This document shows, piece by piece, positions 1 through 9,503 of a stretch of DNA of 64,000 nucleotides. This DNA is from Microbacterium forte (GTDB lineage Bacteria; Actinomycetota; Actinomycetes; Actinomycetales; Microbacteriaceae). Position 1 is the stretch's first letter, and every line of letters starts with the position of its first letter. The stretch covers positions 1,240,001-1,304,000 of the forward strand of contig NZ_CP116871.1 in NCBI RefSeq assembly GCF_031885415.1, written 5' to 3'. Below the pieces are notes generated by a model that saw only the letters and a list, made by a program, of their open reading frames with translations, did no database searches and was not told the DNA's origin. The position numbers were made by a program, and so were the translations under genes.

Positions 1-31
1 CGACGCGGTGAGTCCCCGATCGAGGAGCCCG

Positions 32-811
32 ATGCCCACTTTCGAGGTGCCCGGAGCCGAGCTGGCTGTGTCCTTGAGCGATGAAGGCGGACACCCGGTG
101 GTCCAGCTGCACGGTCTCACGTCGAGCCGTGCCCGCGATCGAGTGCTCAATCTCGATCTGGGTCGAGGGCTCAGCGGAACACGACTGCTGCGATACGACG
201 CACGCGGCCATGGCAGGTCGACGGGGCGAAAGATCCCCGAGGACTACCGCTGGCACAACCTCGCCGAGGATCTTCTGCGATTGCTCGATCACTGGTTCCC
301 GGGCGAACGCGTCCATGGAGTCGGCCCCTCCATGGGCGCCGCGACGCTCTTGCACGCCGCGTCGCTCGAGCCTGACCGCTTCACCGGGCTCACGCTCATG
401 GTGCCGCCCACCGCGTGGGACACCAGACCCGATCAGGCCGCGAACTACCGAGCAGCGGCTGCGCTCATCGAGTCTGACGGTGTGGAAGCGTTCCACGCCG
501 CCACGCGGGGATCAGTTCCGCCCCCGGCCACCGTCGGCGCCCCGGAGACATGGCCCGACGTCGCCGACGCTCTGTTGCCGTCGTTGCTGCGCGGCGCGGC
601 CCTCAGCGACCTTCCTGCCCCTGAGGCCGTCGCGCAGATCGATGTGCCGACGACGATCTTGGCGTGGGTCGATGATCCAGGCCACCCGTTGTCGACCGCC
701 GAATCCCTCGCCGCACTGCTCCCGAATGCAACTCTTGCGGTCGCTCGCACCCCGGGAGATGTCGAAGCGTGGCCCGAGGTCTTGCGTCAGGACGTCGAGC
801 GTCGCGGCTAG
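32..811 (+). CDS. alpha/beta hydrolase fold protein
   Basis: A 259-residue single-domain protein with an LHG oxyanion motif near residue 27 and a nucleophile elbow GPSMG with Ser near residue 100, as in the alpha/beta hydrolase superfamily. ATG at 32 is preferred over an in-frame GTG at 8 because GAGGAG lies 4 nt upstream of it. The substrate cannot be told from sequence. Oddly, the C-terminal segment where the catalytic His is expected (around ARTPGDVEAWPE) has no His, so hydrolytic activity is uncertain. The left edge of the window hides the upstream context. Confidence 0.85.
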   Translation: MPTFEVPGAELAVSLSDEGGHPVVQLHGLTSSRARDRVLNLDLGRGLSGTRLLRYDARGHGRSTGRKIPEDYRWHNLAEDLLRLLDHWFPGERVHGVGPSMGAATLLHAASLEPDRFTGLTLMVPPTAWDTRPDQAANYRAAAALIESDGVEAFHAATRGSVPPPATVGAPETWPDVADALLPSLLRGAALSDLPAPEAVAQIDVPTTILAWVDDPGHPLSTAESLAALLPNATLAVARTPGDVEAWPEVLRQDVERRG

Positions 812-845
812 ACCGACTGTTCGCGCCGAGTGATACCTTCATGCG

Positions 846-1178
846 GTGAGGCCAGAGTTCCGGGATACCGCAAACGCGGCTTTCGTCGTGACCATCGTCG
901 TGGACATGCCGATCACCAAGCTCCATGCGCTGGACGTCATCGCTTTCGCGTCGGACAGTGCCATCAGAGACGCACGCACCGCGTCCCCTCGGGTACCGCT
1001 TTCGCCCGACGCCTGGGCGGAGGTGCAGATACCACGCTTCGCCGATCCGCCGCCGATCGCCGTCGACGTCTGCTCCGATGCGAGCTTCGACGTCGCGCGC
1101 GCTGCCGCCGACCGCCTTGCGGAGGCATTGGTGCGGGTCGGCTGGACCGTGCGCGCTCTGCGTGGCGACGAGATCTGA
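846..1178 (+). CDS. small hypothetical protein
   Basis: A 110-residue protein I do not recognise. It has a short hydrophobic stretch near residues 10-22, no clear signal peptide and no known motif. The GTG start lies exactly 6 nt after TACCTT (834-839), the leaderless-promoter geometry seen across this window, which supports it being a real gene. It lies 34 nt after the hydrolase gene and faces ychF, which ends at 1242 on the other strand. No function can be assigned. Confidence 0.55.
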   Translation: MRPEFRDTANAAFVVTIVVDMPITKLHALDVIAFASDSAIRDARTASPRVPLSPDAWAEVQIPRFADPPPIAVDVCSDASFDVARAAADRLAEALVRVGWTVRALRGDEI

Positions 1179-1241
1179 TTCGCGACCCGCGGCGTCGTAC
1201 GAGCCGCCCTCAATCTCCTCAGCACTCGGGCCGGACCCCGC

Positions 1242-2315
1242 TCAGTTGTTGAAGCGGAACTCCACCACGTCGCCGTCCTGCATGACGTAGTCCTTGCCCT
1301 CGAGGCGGGCCTTGCCCTTGGATCGGGCTTCGACGACGGAGCCGGTCTCGACGAGGTCGTCGAACGAGACGATCTCGGCCTTGATGAAGCCCTTCTCGAA
1401 GTCGGTGTGGATGACGCCGGCAGCCTGCGGCGCCTTGGATCCCTTGGGGATCGTCCACGCGCGAGCCTCTTTGGGGCCAGCGGTGAGGTAGGTCTGCAGA
1501 CCGAGGGTGTCGAAGCCGATGCGGGCGAGCTGGTCGAGACCGGACTCGTCCTGGCCGGTCGACGCGAGCAGCTCTGCGGCATCCTCGGGGTCGAGGTCGA
1601 TCAGCTCGGACTCGATCTTCGCGTCGAGGAAGATCGCCTTCGCCGGAGCGACCAAAGCGGCGAGCTCCGCCTTGCGCGCATCGTTCGTGAGCACGCCCTC
1701 GTCGACGTTGAAGACGAAGATGACCGGCTTGGCCGTGAGAAGCCCGAGCTCGCGGATCGGGGTCAGATCGATGCCGGCGACAGACAGCAGCACACCGCGC
1801 TCGAGGGCGTCCTTGGCCGCGTGGGCGGTCTCGAGGACGACGGGCTCGATCTTCTTGCCGCGCACCTCCTTCTCGTACCGCGTGATCGCCTTGTCGACGG
1901 TCTCGAGGTCGGCGAGCATGAGCTCGGCGTTGATGGTCTCCATGTCGGATGCCGGGTTGACCGCGCCGTCGACGTGCACGACATCGTCATCTGCGAAACC
2001 GCGCACGACCTGGGCGATCGCATCGGCCTCGCGGATGTTCGCGAGGAACTTGTTGCCGAGCCCCTCGCCCTCGCTGGCACCGCGCACGATACCGGCGATG
2101 TCGACGAACGACACCGCTGCGGGCAGGATGCGCTCGCTGCCGAAGATCTCGGCGAGCTTGTCGAGACGCGGATCGGGAAGATTCACCACCCCGACGTTCG
2201 GCTCGATCGTCGCGAACGGGTAGTTCGCCGCGAGCACGTCGTTCTTGGTGAGAGCGTTGAAAAGGGTGGACTTGCCGACATTGGGCAGGCCGACGATTCC
2301 GATAGTGAGAGCCAC
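1242..2315 (-). CDS. ychF: YchF/OLA1-family translation-associated GTPase/ATPase
   Basis: A 357-residue member of the Obg-related YchF family, soluble and ribosome-associated; known members prefer ATP and bind the 70S ribosome. The P-loop GLPNVGKST sits at residues 8-16, followed by switch regions (VDIAGIVRGASEG), a helical insert, and a C-terminal TGS domain ending in MQDGDVVEFRF. Length is typical of the family. The start is GTG with TAGACT 8 nt upstream. It appears monocistronic and transcribed away from the methyltransferase gene. Confidence 0.97.
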   Translation of the reverse strand: MALTIGIVGLPNVGKSTLFNALTKNDVLAANYPFATIEPNVGVVNLPDPRLDKLAEIFGSERILPAAVSFVDIAGIVRGASEGEGLGNKFLANIREADAIAQVVRGFADDDVVHVDGAVNPASDMETINAELMLADLETVDKAITRYEKEVRGKKIEPVVLETAHAAKDALERGVLLSVAGIDLTPIRELGLLTAKPVIFVFNVDEGVLTNDARKAELAALVAPAKAIFLDAKIESELIDLDPEDAAELLASTGQDESGLDQLARIGFDTLGLQTYLTAGPKEARAWTIPKGSKAPQAAGVIHTDFEKGFIKAEIVSFDDLVETGSVVEARSKGKARLEGKDYVMQDGDVVEFRFNN

Positions 2316-2364
2316 GGGGGTCGAGTCTACCTGGCGCAGATGCGCAGCCCCTCCGGGATGCCGG

Positions 2365-3114
2365 TCAGGCGCGCACGGCGCGGAACGCGTGCGTCACGTA
2401 GGGGAGGTCGATCGTCGAGTCGCCCTCGAGCCCCAGCTCGTCGAACAGGTCGTCCATCTGTCGCGTGATCTCCGCGCGTTCGTCGGCGGGAGCGGTGATG
2501 AGGTAGCTGCGTGAGAGCGCCATCTGGTGCAACTTCGTCCTGCTCATCGCGCGCGTCCACTCCCACTGCTGCTTCTCGACGTGCGTGAAGGGCGCCTCGA
2601 TGCGCGGACCATCGGACCCGGGGCCGTTGACCATGTTCTCGGCCGGGCTGCTGTGCATGATGTCCGTCAGGCGACGAACCCACTCCACGCGCTCGTCGCG
2701 GATGTTCCAGATCAACCCGAGGACTCCCCCGGTGCGGACGACTCGTCCGAGCTCGGCAGACGCGGCTGCCGGCTGCACCCAGTGCCACGCCTGACCGAGC
2801 ACGACGGCGTCGAGGCTCGCGTCGGGCAACGGCATCCGCTCGGCGGTCCCCTGGAACGTGGGAACACCGGGAACGCTCAGACGCAGGGTCTCGAGCATGG
2901 TGGCGTCCGGGTCGACGGCCACGACCTCGGCGTCCGGCGCCTGAGCGAGCACGCGAGTGAGCTTGCCCGTTCCCGCGCCGACATCGGCGATGCGACGAGA
3001 ACCGTGCGGCATCGGGTCGAGCATCCACGCGACCGCTTCGAAGGGATAGTCGGGTCTCCCGGCCTCGTAGTTCGCGGCTTCGGCACCGAAGGATGTCGCT
3101 CGCTCGGTACTCAT
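2365..3114 (-). CDS. class I SAM-dependent methyltransferase (Methyltransf_11 type)
   Basis: A 249-residue soluble methyltransferase. The SAM-binding motif I, DVGAGTGKLT, is near residue 45, and motif IV is around DAVVLGQAWHW. The acceptor substrate is unknown. The ATG start is exactly 6 nt after TAGGCT (3121-3126 on the complement), so the mRNA is probably leaderless. It is divergent from the exonuclease gene with about 60 nt between starts, and both promoters share that gap. Confidence 0.85.
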   Translation of the reverse strand: MSTERATSFGAEAANYEAGRPDYPFEAVAWMLDPMPHGSRRIADVGAGTGKLTRVLAQAPDAEVVAVDPDATMLETLRLSVPGVPTFQGTAERMPLPDASLDAVVLGQAWHWVQPAAASAELGRVVRTGGVLGLIWNIRDERVEWVRRLTDIMHSSPAENMVNGPGSDGPRIEAPFTHVEKQQWEWTRAMSRTKLHQMALSRSYLITAPADERAEITRQMDDLFDELGLEGDSTIDLPYVTHAFRAVRA

Positions 3115-3173
3115 GTCGCCAGCCTACGGCGAGTCATCCGGGAGCGTCTCGGATGCCGGGAGAGAGTGGGGAT

Positions 3174-3767
3174 GTGCCACTGGACTTCACCGCTATCGAC
3201 TTCGAGACGGCGAATTCCAGCCCCGCCTCCGCCTGCTCCGTCGGCCTCGTGCGTGTGCGCGATGGCCGGATCGTCGCGACGGCCGGATGGCTGATCCGCC
3301 CGCCCGCCGGGCACGACGAGTTCCAGGAGTGGAACACGAAGATCCACGGCATCCGGGCGCACGATGTGCGGGACGCCGCGAGCTGGGCGGATCAGTTCGA
3401 CCGCCTGTGCGCCTTCGCAGGTGCAGATGTGCTCGTGGCGCACAACGCGGGCTTCGACCTCAATGTGCTCCGCCGCGCGTCAGAGGCCACGGGTGGCGAT
3501 TGCCCGCCGTATCGCTCGCTGTGCAGCCTGCAGGTGGCGCGCAAGACCTACGAGCTCGAGTCGTACCGTCTTCCGAAGGCCGCCGAGGCCGCCGGTTTCA
3601 CCGGATTCTCGCACCATGACGCGCTCGCTGACGCGCTCGCCTGCGCGCACATCATCATCGATGCCGCCCGCCGGCACGGCGCGTCCGACGTCTTCTCCCT
3701 GGCCGATGCGCTCGCGCTGCGTGTGACCGATCCGGTCATCGCCACTCCGGAGCGCGCGGTCGCCTGA
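3174..3767 (+). CDS. DEDDh-family 3'-5' exonuclease (DnaQ-like)
   Basis: A 197-residue RNase T/DnaQ-type exonuclease domain. The acidic residues are visible in order: AIDFETA near the N-terminus (Exo I), VAHNAGFDLNVL (Exo II) and HHDALADALA (Exo III, with the His of the DEDDh subtype). It is a stand-alone domain without polymerase or UvrC fusion, so it is probably a DNA-repair or proofreading-like nuclease. The GTG start at 3174 is preferred over ATG 3153 because the conserved fold begins immediately after it and a purine-rich GGGAGAGAG tract precedes it. Confidence 0.85.
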   Translation: MPLDFTAIDFETANSSPASACSVGLVRVRDGRIVATAGWLIRPPAGHDEFQEWNTKIHGIRAHDVRDAASWADQFDRLCAFAGADVLVAHNAGFDLNVLRRASEATGGDCPPYRSLCSLQVARKTYELESYRLPKAAEAAGFTGFSHHDALADALACAHIIIDAARRHGASDVFSLADALALRVTDPVIATPERAVA

Positions 3768-3811
3768 GTCGCACCGGACGAATGTCCGTGGCCGAGCGCA
3801 TCATGGAGCAC

Positions 3812-5164
3812 ATGGATGCTCTCACGCTCGTTCTCCTCCTGGCCGCGCTCGTGGCCGGCGTCGCAGTGGGCTGGTTCCTCCACGGCTCGCGCGGTGCGGC
3901 GGATCTCGCCCGCATCGAGGCGGAACTCGCCGCCGCCCGAGACGATCGCGACCGGCAGTACGACCTGTATCGGGATGCCGTCGAGCACGCGCGACTCGAG
4001 CAGCGCGCCGAGGCGCAGCGTGTGCAACAGCAGAATGCGGTGCTCACGGCGCTCGCCCCCGTTCGCGAGAGCCTGCAGCAGATGCAGCAGAAGGTCTCGG
4101 CCATCGAGCAGGAGAGGCATGCGCAGTTCGGTTCCCTCGCGGAGCAGCTCAGGCGCGCGCAGGAGTCCGACGAGGCGCTGCGATCGACCACCGAATCGCT
4201 CGCCGGGGCGCTGCGGTCGACAGCCACGCGCGGCGTCTGGGGCGAGACCCAGCTGCGCCGCGTCGTCGAGGCCGCAGGGCTGATCCGTCACGTCGACTTC
4301 GACCTGCAGTCGACGATCTCGTCAGACCGCGGCCAGGGCCGCCCCGACATGGTGATCCGCCTGGCCGGCGGCACGTCGATCGCGGTCGACGCGAAGGTGC
4401 CGCTCGACGCCTATCTCGAGGCCTCGGCGCTGCCGATCGGCGACGCGCACGAGGCCCAGCGACGCGCGCACATGCAGAAGCATGTGAAGGCGGTGCGCGC
4501 CCACATCGACGCACTCGCGAAGAAGGCCTACTGGTCGGGTCTCGACGCGAGCCCCGAGTTCGTCATCTGCTTCCTCCCGAGCGAGTCGCTCCTCGCGGCG
4601 GCCATCGACGAAGACCCGACGCTGCTGGACTACGCCTTCAGCAAGCGGGTGGCGCTCGCATCGCCCGTGAACCTGTGGGCGGTGCTCAAGACCGTCGCCT
4701 ACAGCTGGACGCAGCAGGAAGTGTCGACCGAAGCACGAGCGCTGTTGAACCTGGGAACGCAGCTGTACGACCGGCTCGGTGTGCTCGCCGGTCATGCCGA
4801 TGATCTTCGCCGCGCGCTCGAGCGCACGGTCGACAGCTACAACAGGTTCGCCGGCTCGCTCGAGAGCCGAGTGCTCGTGACAGCTCGGCAGTTCCCCGGC
4901 ATCAGCTCGTCGACACTCGACTCGGTCGCACCCGCGGTCACCGCGCAGACCCGACGCTTCACCGCGCCTGAGCTCATGATCGATTCGGAGAAGGAACTCG
5001 ACTCGAACGTCGGCATCCGCAACGCCGAGGGCGAGGCATCCGAGGAGCCGGGTTCACCGATTCAGGCCGACGTCGGAGACGTCCGCTCTCGTCTCGGCAA
5101 CGGAGAGTCGGTGCAGACGGGCTCGGCCTTCGGAGCGATCGACCCCGAAGAGCCCCGGAACTGA
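3812..5164 (+). CDS. rmuC: RmuC-family DNA recombination protein
   Basis: About 450 residues. An N-terminal membrane helix (residues 1-23) is followed by a long coiled coil rich in Glu, Gln and Arg, then the RmuC nuclease-like domain (GVWGETQLRRVVEAAGL, VAVDAKVPL-type segment, SPEFVICFLPSES). RmuC limits recombination at inverted repeats in E. coli; its biochemistry is poorly known. ATG starts at 3782, 3803 and 3812 are all possible. I chose 3812 because the membrane helix begins right after it and CATCAT lies 7 nt upstream. It starts 44 nt after the exonuclease gene. Confidence 0.9.
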   Translation: MDALTLVLLLAALVAGVAVGWFLHGSRGAADLARIEAELAAARDDRDRQYDLYRDAVEHARLEQRAEAQRVQQQNAVLTALAPVRESLQQMQQKVSAIEQERHAQFGSLAEQLRRAQESDEALRSTTESLAGALRSTATRGVWGETQLRRVVEAAGLIRHVDFDLQSTISSDRGQGRPDMVIRLAGGTSIAVDAKVPLDAYLEASALPIGDAHEAQRRAHMQKHVKAVRAHIDALAKKAYWSGLDASPEFVICFLPSESLLAAAIDEDPTLLDYAFSKRVALASPVNLWAVLKTVAYSWTQQEVSTEARALLNLGTQLYDRLGVLAGHADDLRRALERTVDSYNRFAGSLESRVLVTARQFPGISSSTLDSVAPAVTAQTRRFTAPELMIDSEKELDSNVGIRNAEGEASEEPGSPIQADVGDVRSRLGNGESVQTGSAFGAIDPEEPRN

Positions 5165-5166
5165 TG

Positions 5167-5463
5167 TCAGGCGACGCCCGGCACGCCACTGAGAAGAAGG
5201 ATGACGAGACCGCTGGTCACGACGAAAGCGCCGATCATCCACCAGGAGCTGACTTCGTGCCCCTCATCGAGGCGCTTTCGGAACAGCACGTCAGCGCGAC
5301 GAGCGGGGTCTGCGACAGCGGTCTTGACCACAGGCGGCGCCGGAGTCCCCGTCGGAAGAGGCACACCGGCCTCATCGACATTGATCCGCATGATGCGACC
5401 GGTGGGCGTCGTCACGATCTTGGTCGGCGCGGCCTTGGAACCATTCGTGTGCTGCGTTGTCAT
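5167..5463 (-). CDS. small C-terminally anchored membrane protein, hypothetical
   Basis: A 98-residue protein with a polar N-terminal two thirds, a DPARRADVLFRKRLDEGHEV segment, then one membrane helix near the C-terminus (about residues 75-94). I do not recognise the family. The ATG at 5463 has a strong AGGAGG-type ribosome site about 7 nt upstream, so longer in-frame readings are rejected. It converges on rmuC with only 2 nt between the stop codons. Confidence 0.7.
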   Translation of the reverse strand: MTTQHTNGSKAAPTKIVTTPTGRIMRINVDEAGVPLPTGTPAPPVVKTAVADPARRADVLFRKRLDEGHEVSSWWMIGAFVVTSGLVILLLSGVPGVA

Positions 5464-5620
5464 CGGTCTGCCCTCCTGTGCCTGCGGTGCCTGGTGGCTC
5501 CGTCGACGGCGACAAATCCAGTGACAATTGTGACACGGACGCGCGAGAAACCTCGGCTCGGCGCTGCGCACGGCGGTACCGGGTCGGTAACGATGACCGG
5601 TTCCGCTCAGATATCAGAGA

Positions 5621-6607
5621 TCAGAGCCACTTCGAGACGAGGTGCTCCGAGGCGATCCTCCGAAGGGTTCCCGACGCGCCGCGCAGCACGACGCTCTCGG
5701 TGTAGATGTACCCGTGCTCACGGCGGACGCCGGCCACCAGCTGCCCATCCGTGACACCCGTGGCAACGAAGATCGTGTTGTCTCCGCGCACCAGGTCGTT
5801 GGCTTCATAGACCTTGTCCATGTCGAGTCCGGCATCGATGCCGCGCTGGCGCTCGTCGTCGTCGCGAGGCCAGAGTCTCCCCTGGATGTGCCCGCCGAGC
5901 GCCTTGATGGCACACGCCGTCACGATTCCCTCAGGGCTGCCTCCGACGCCCACGCACATGTCGGTGCGCGCGGCGTGCCTGGCCGCGTTGATGCCACCGG
6001 CGACGTCACCGTCGCTCATCAGTCGCGTACCGGCCCCGGCATCCCGGATCTCCTGAATCAGCTGCTCATGACGCGGGCGGTTCAGCACCGATACGACGAT
6101 CTCGTCCACCGGCTTTCCGAGGGCCCCCGCGAGCTTGCGGATGTTCTCACCGATCGGAAGACGGATGTCGACCACTCCGACGCCGGCGGGTCCCGTGACG
6201 AGCTTGTCCATGTAGAACACGGACGACGCGTCGAGCATCGAGCCCCGGTCGGAGACGGCGATGACGGAGAGCGCGTTCTGGCGCCCCGCGGCTGTCAGCG
6301 ACGTGCCATCGATCGGGTCGACCGCGATGTCGCACTCGGGGCCAGTGCCTGTGCCGACCTCCTCGCCGTTGAAGAGCATCGGCGCGTTGTCCTTCTCACC
6401 CTCGCCGATCACGACACGACCCTGGAAGGCCACGGTTCCGAGGAACGCACGCATGGCATCGACGGCTGCGCCGTCGGCCGCTTCCTTCGCGCCACGACCG
6501 ATGAAGGGGACGGCACGGATGGCGGCTGCCTCAGTGGCCCGCACCAGCTCCATCGCGAGATTTCGATCGGGACGAAGGGGGCTCAGATCCGCTGTAAGAC
6601 TAACCAT
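5621..6607 (-). CDS. glpX: class II fructose-1,6-bisphosphatase
   Basis: A 328-residue GlpX-type phosphatase that converts fructose 1,6-bisphosphate to fructose 6-phosphate in gluconeogenesis. The metal/phosphate motif DPIDGTSLTA is near residue 95, and the conserved VIGEGEKDNAPML segment precedes it. Length is normal. The ATG start is 6 nt after TAGGCT (6614-6619 on the complement), indicating a leaderless transcript. It is divergent from the class II aldolase gene, which makes its substrate, so the two opposing starts share a 182-nt control region. Confidence 0.96.
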   Translation of the reverse strand: MVSLTADLSPLRPDRNLAMELVRATEAAAIRAVPFIGRGAKEAADGAAVDAMRAFLGTVAFQGRVVIGEGEKDNAPMLFNGEEVGTGTGPECDIAVDPIDGTSLTAAGRQNALSVIAVSDRGSMLDASSVFYMDKLVTGPAGVGVVDIRLPIGENIRKLAGALGKPVDEIVVSVLNRPRHEQLIQEIRDAGAGTRLMSDGDVAGGINAARHAARTDMCVGVGGSPEGIVTACAIKALGGHIQGRLWPRDDDERQRGIDAGLDMDKVYEANDLVRGDNTIFVATGVTDGQLVAGVRREHGYIYTESVVLRGASGTLRRIASEHLVSKWL

Positions 6608-6746
6608 GCGGTCAGCCTAACCATCGGGCGGGCGCGAGACGCCTGTTTTCGGTCAGGCGGCGACGAAGGAAGTGCGATTCTTAACGTGGGCGCAGGAGGA
6701 GGAGGTCGGCCGGTCCGCTCCGACAGCATCCGACAGTCAGCCCCGA

Positions 6747-6752
6747 TAGAGT
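6747..6752 (+). promoter_or_regulatory. probable -10 box for the aldolase gene
   Basis: TAGAGT 38 nt before the aldolase ATG matches the actinobacterial TANNNT -10 pattern. It would give a 5' leader of about 30 nt that carries the AGGAG ribosome site. No convincing -35 box is visible. Confidence 0.4.
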
Positions 6753-6789
6753 GACTGCTGTCCCGGCTTCCCAAATCGCAGGAGTTCTC

Positions 6790-7818
<1,029 letters not shown>

Positions 7819-7830
7819 TCCGTCCCGAAT

Positions 7831-7868
7831 GACAGATGCCCCCGGCCGATCGGCCGGGGGCATCTGTC
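7831..7868. terminator. bidirectional hairpin between fbaA and the DUF6264-like gene
   Basis: A perfect 38-nt palindrome: GACAGATGCCCCCGGCCGA and its exact complement with no unpaired loop base. It lies 12 nt after the aldolase stop and 10 nt from the convergent stop at 7879. There is no U-run, which is usual for actinobacterial terminators. Confidence 0.8.
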
Positions 7869-7878
7869 GTTCAGACGG

Positions 7879-8418
7879 TCACTGACCGGCTGTCTTGGCG
7901 ACGAAGTCGATGAAGGCGGGATCGTTCATCAGCGGGATCGAGGCGCAGACGGACGCCACGAGCAGAGTGATCGCCGCGCCGGCGAGCGGCACCCACCACG
8001 AGCGCTTGCCGGTGCGAAGGCGACGGATGGAGAAGAACGCGGTCAGCGACCAGCCGACCGCCAGGACGATCGCCGCGATCGTGCCCCAGGTTCTCCCCTG
8101 CGCGAAGTTCGTGAACTCTCCGCCCACACCGAGCACGCTCATCATCTGATTCATCGCCGTGGAGAAGTCGAGGTACGACAGGCCCGTCATGACGACGTTC
8201 ACCAGACCGTAGGCGAGCAGGGCGATCGTGACGAATCGGTCGACCGGACGCGGACGCGCGGGGGCCGAACCGGTCGGAGCGCTGCCAGTCTGAGCGGGCC
8301 GGCTCGAGGGTGCACCGACCTCGGCGGTCGGAACCTCGCCCAGCGGAGGCAGCCCGGCTGCCCTGCGCTGCTCGTCGAGGGTCGCGATTTCGCCGTATTG
8401 GGGCCGCTGGTCCGTCAT
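7879..8418 (-). CDS. multi-pass membrane protein, DUF6264-like
   Basis: A 179-residue protein. Its soluble, Pro/Ala-rich N-terminal 65 residues precede about four membrane helices. I place it tentatively in the DUF6264 family of Microbacteriaceae from its overall look; no function is known. The ATG start is 6 nt after TAGCAT (8425-8430 on the complement), giving a leaderless transcript. Its upstream gap carries the direct repeats and hairpin listed below. Confidence 0.65.
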   Translation of the reverse strand: MTDQRPQYGEIATLDEQRRAAGLPPLGEVPTAEVGAPSSRPAQTGSAPTGSAPARPRPVDRFVTIALLAYGLVNVVMTGLSYLDFSTAMNQMMSVLGVGGEFTNFAQGRTWGTIAAIVLAVGWSLTAFFSIRRLRTGKRSWWVPLAGAAITLLVASVCASIPLMNDPAFIDFVAKTAGQ

Positions 8419-8485
8419 CCCAGCATGCTAGTCCGATCGACTAGGAGATGTTCCCAGGGAGCGTCTGAACCGCCCGCACATGATG

Positions 8486-8520
8486 GCGGCCCCGGAGGAG
8501 TGGGGACTCCTCGGGGCCGC
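8486..8520. terminator. strong GC hairpin in the IclR/DUF6264-like gap
   Basis: A stem GCGGCCCCGGAGGAGT against ACTCCTCGGGGCCGC with a GGGG loop and one bulged G. On the minus strand it follows the ispH-IclR unit and precedes the DUF6264-like gene by about 68 nt, so it is probably the terminator of that unit. It could instead be part of the repeat element beside it. Confidence 0.5.
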
Positions 8521-8526
8521 GGACTC

Positions 8527-8580
8527 GGAACGCTGGGGACGTTCGTCATCCAAGTGGATCGAGGAACGCTGGGGACGTTC
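8527..8580. repeat. two direct copies of an 18-bp palindromic repeat
   Basis: GGAACGCTGGGGACGTTC occurs identically at 8527-8544 and 8563-8580, one copy per 36 bp. Each copy is itself an imperfect dyad (GAACG-N7-CGTTC). The 284-nt gap 8419-8702 contains these repeats, the hairpin at 8486-8520 and nothing that looks like a gene; small ORFs that read through the repeat give only low-complexity peptides. They may be protein-binding sites or a REP-like element. Confidence 0.7.
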
Positions 8581-8702
8581 CACCACCAGTAGCGCCGATT
8601 GCACAGACGACTACTTCTCACATGTTATGGAAAGCGTGTGCCCGAGCACCAGTGGCACTTCTTCAGATAGTGAAGAGACGCAGGCGCTGTAAGCGGCGAG
8701 CG

Positions 8703-9503
8703 TCAGAACGACGTCGCGAGACGGGAGGCACTGCCGCCCAGCGCTTCTGCACCCAGCTGGAGCGACAACCGCCGTGCCACCAGTCGGAGCTTCTCGACGA
8801 GGCCGCGATCGAGCCGCGGATGGCCTATCGGAAGCGAGACGGCGAGCGACGCTCTGATGTTCGGAGCGGTCACCGGAACGGCGACACAGGCATTTCCGAT
8901 CGCGTACTCCTCACAGTCCACGGCGAATCCGCGGGAACGCTCGAGCGCCGTCAGCAGAGCCTGTGGGTCCCGTATCGTGCGGGGCGTGAGCTGCTCCAGC
9001 GGGTGGCGCGAGAGATAGTCCATCCGCTCATCGCGACTCAGGTCCGCGAGGATCTGCTTGCCGAGCGCTGTCGCGTGCGCGCTCGAGTCGAGACTGACCG
9101 ACAGGTCGATCCGCGGGCTGCGAGCAGCATCCACGATGTCGACGAGGTGCAGCTCGCCATTCTCGTAGCGGGAGAGGTAGGCGGTGGCGCCCACCTCTTC
9201 GGTGGCGCGGCGCAGGGCCGCGCGGACATGGGCGAAGAACACGCCGCCCGCATCGGACCGCGAACGGAATGCGGGAAAGTTCTCGCCGAGGACCAGACCG
9301 TCGGGCTCGCTCACGAGATACCCCTCATGCACCAGCGTCCGCACGAGGTTGTACGTCGTCCCGGGGGTGAGACCCGTTCGCGCCGCGAGACTCTTGACCG
9401 GCACGGGTCGTGGCGAGTTCGCCACGATGTCGACCAGCCGGAGCGCACGCTGAACCGAGCCGATCAGCGTCGGTGCCGCCTCAGTGGCGCCACTGTCACG
9501 CAT
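8703..9503 (-). CDS. IclR-family transcriptional regulator
   Basis: About 266 residues. An N-terminal winged helix ([18 protein letters not shown] through [15 protein letters not shown]) is followed by the IclR effector-binding domain ([33 protein letters not shown]). The ATG at 9503 overlaps the ispH stop by 8 nt, suggesting translational coupling. An in-frame start at 9557 would overlap ispH by 62 nt and is less likely. Its ligand and targets are unknown; being tied to ispH does not by itself show that it regulates isoprenoid synthesis. Confidence 0.88.
   Translation of the reverse strand: MRDSGATEAAPTLIGSVQRALRLVDIVANSPRPVPVKSLAARTGLTPGTTYNLVRTLVHEGYLVSEPDGLVLGENFPAFRSRSDAGGVFFAHVRAALRRATEEVGATAYLSRYENGELHLVDIVDAARSPRIDLSVSLDSSAHATALGKQILADLSRDERMDYLSRHPLEQLTPRTIRDPQALLTALERSRGFAVDCEEYAIGNACVAVPVTAPNIRASLAVSLPIGHPRLDRGLVEKLRLVARRLSLQLGAEALGGSASRLATSF

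Noticed and set aside
1407..2468. 353-codon plus-strand ORF opposite ychF
   Set aside because: Shadow of ychF and the methyltransferase 3' end; no recognisable fold.
8527..8580. CRISPR-like direct repeats
   Set aside because: Only two 18-bp copies with one spacer and no cas genes anywhere in the window.
8415..8621. 68-codon minus-strand ORF through the 18-bp repeats
   Set aside because: Its product only reflects the repeat (NVPSVP twice) and Trp/Pro-rich low complexity; it overlaps the DUF6264-like start.
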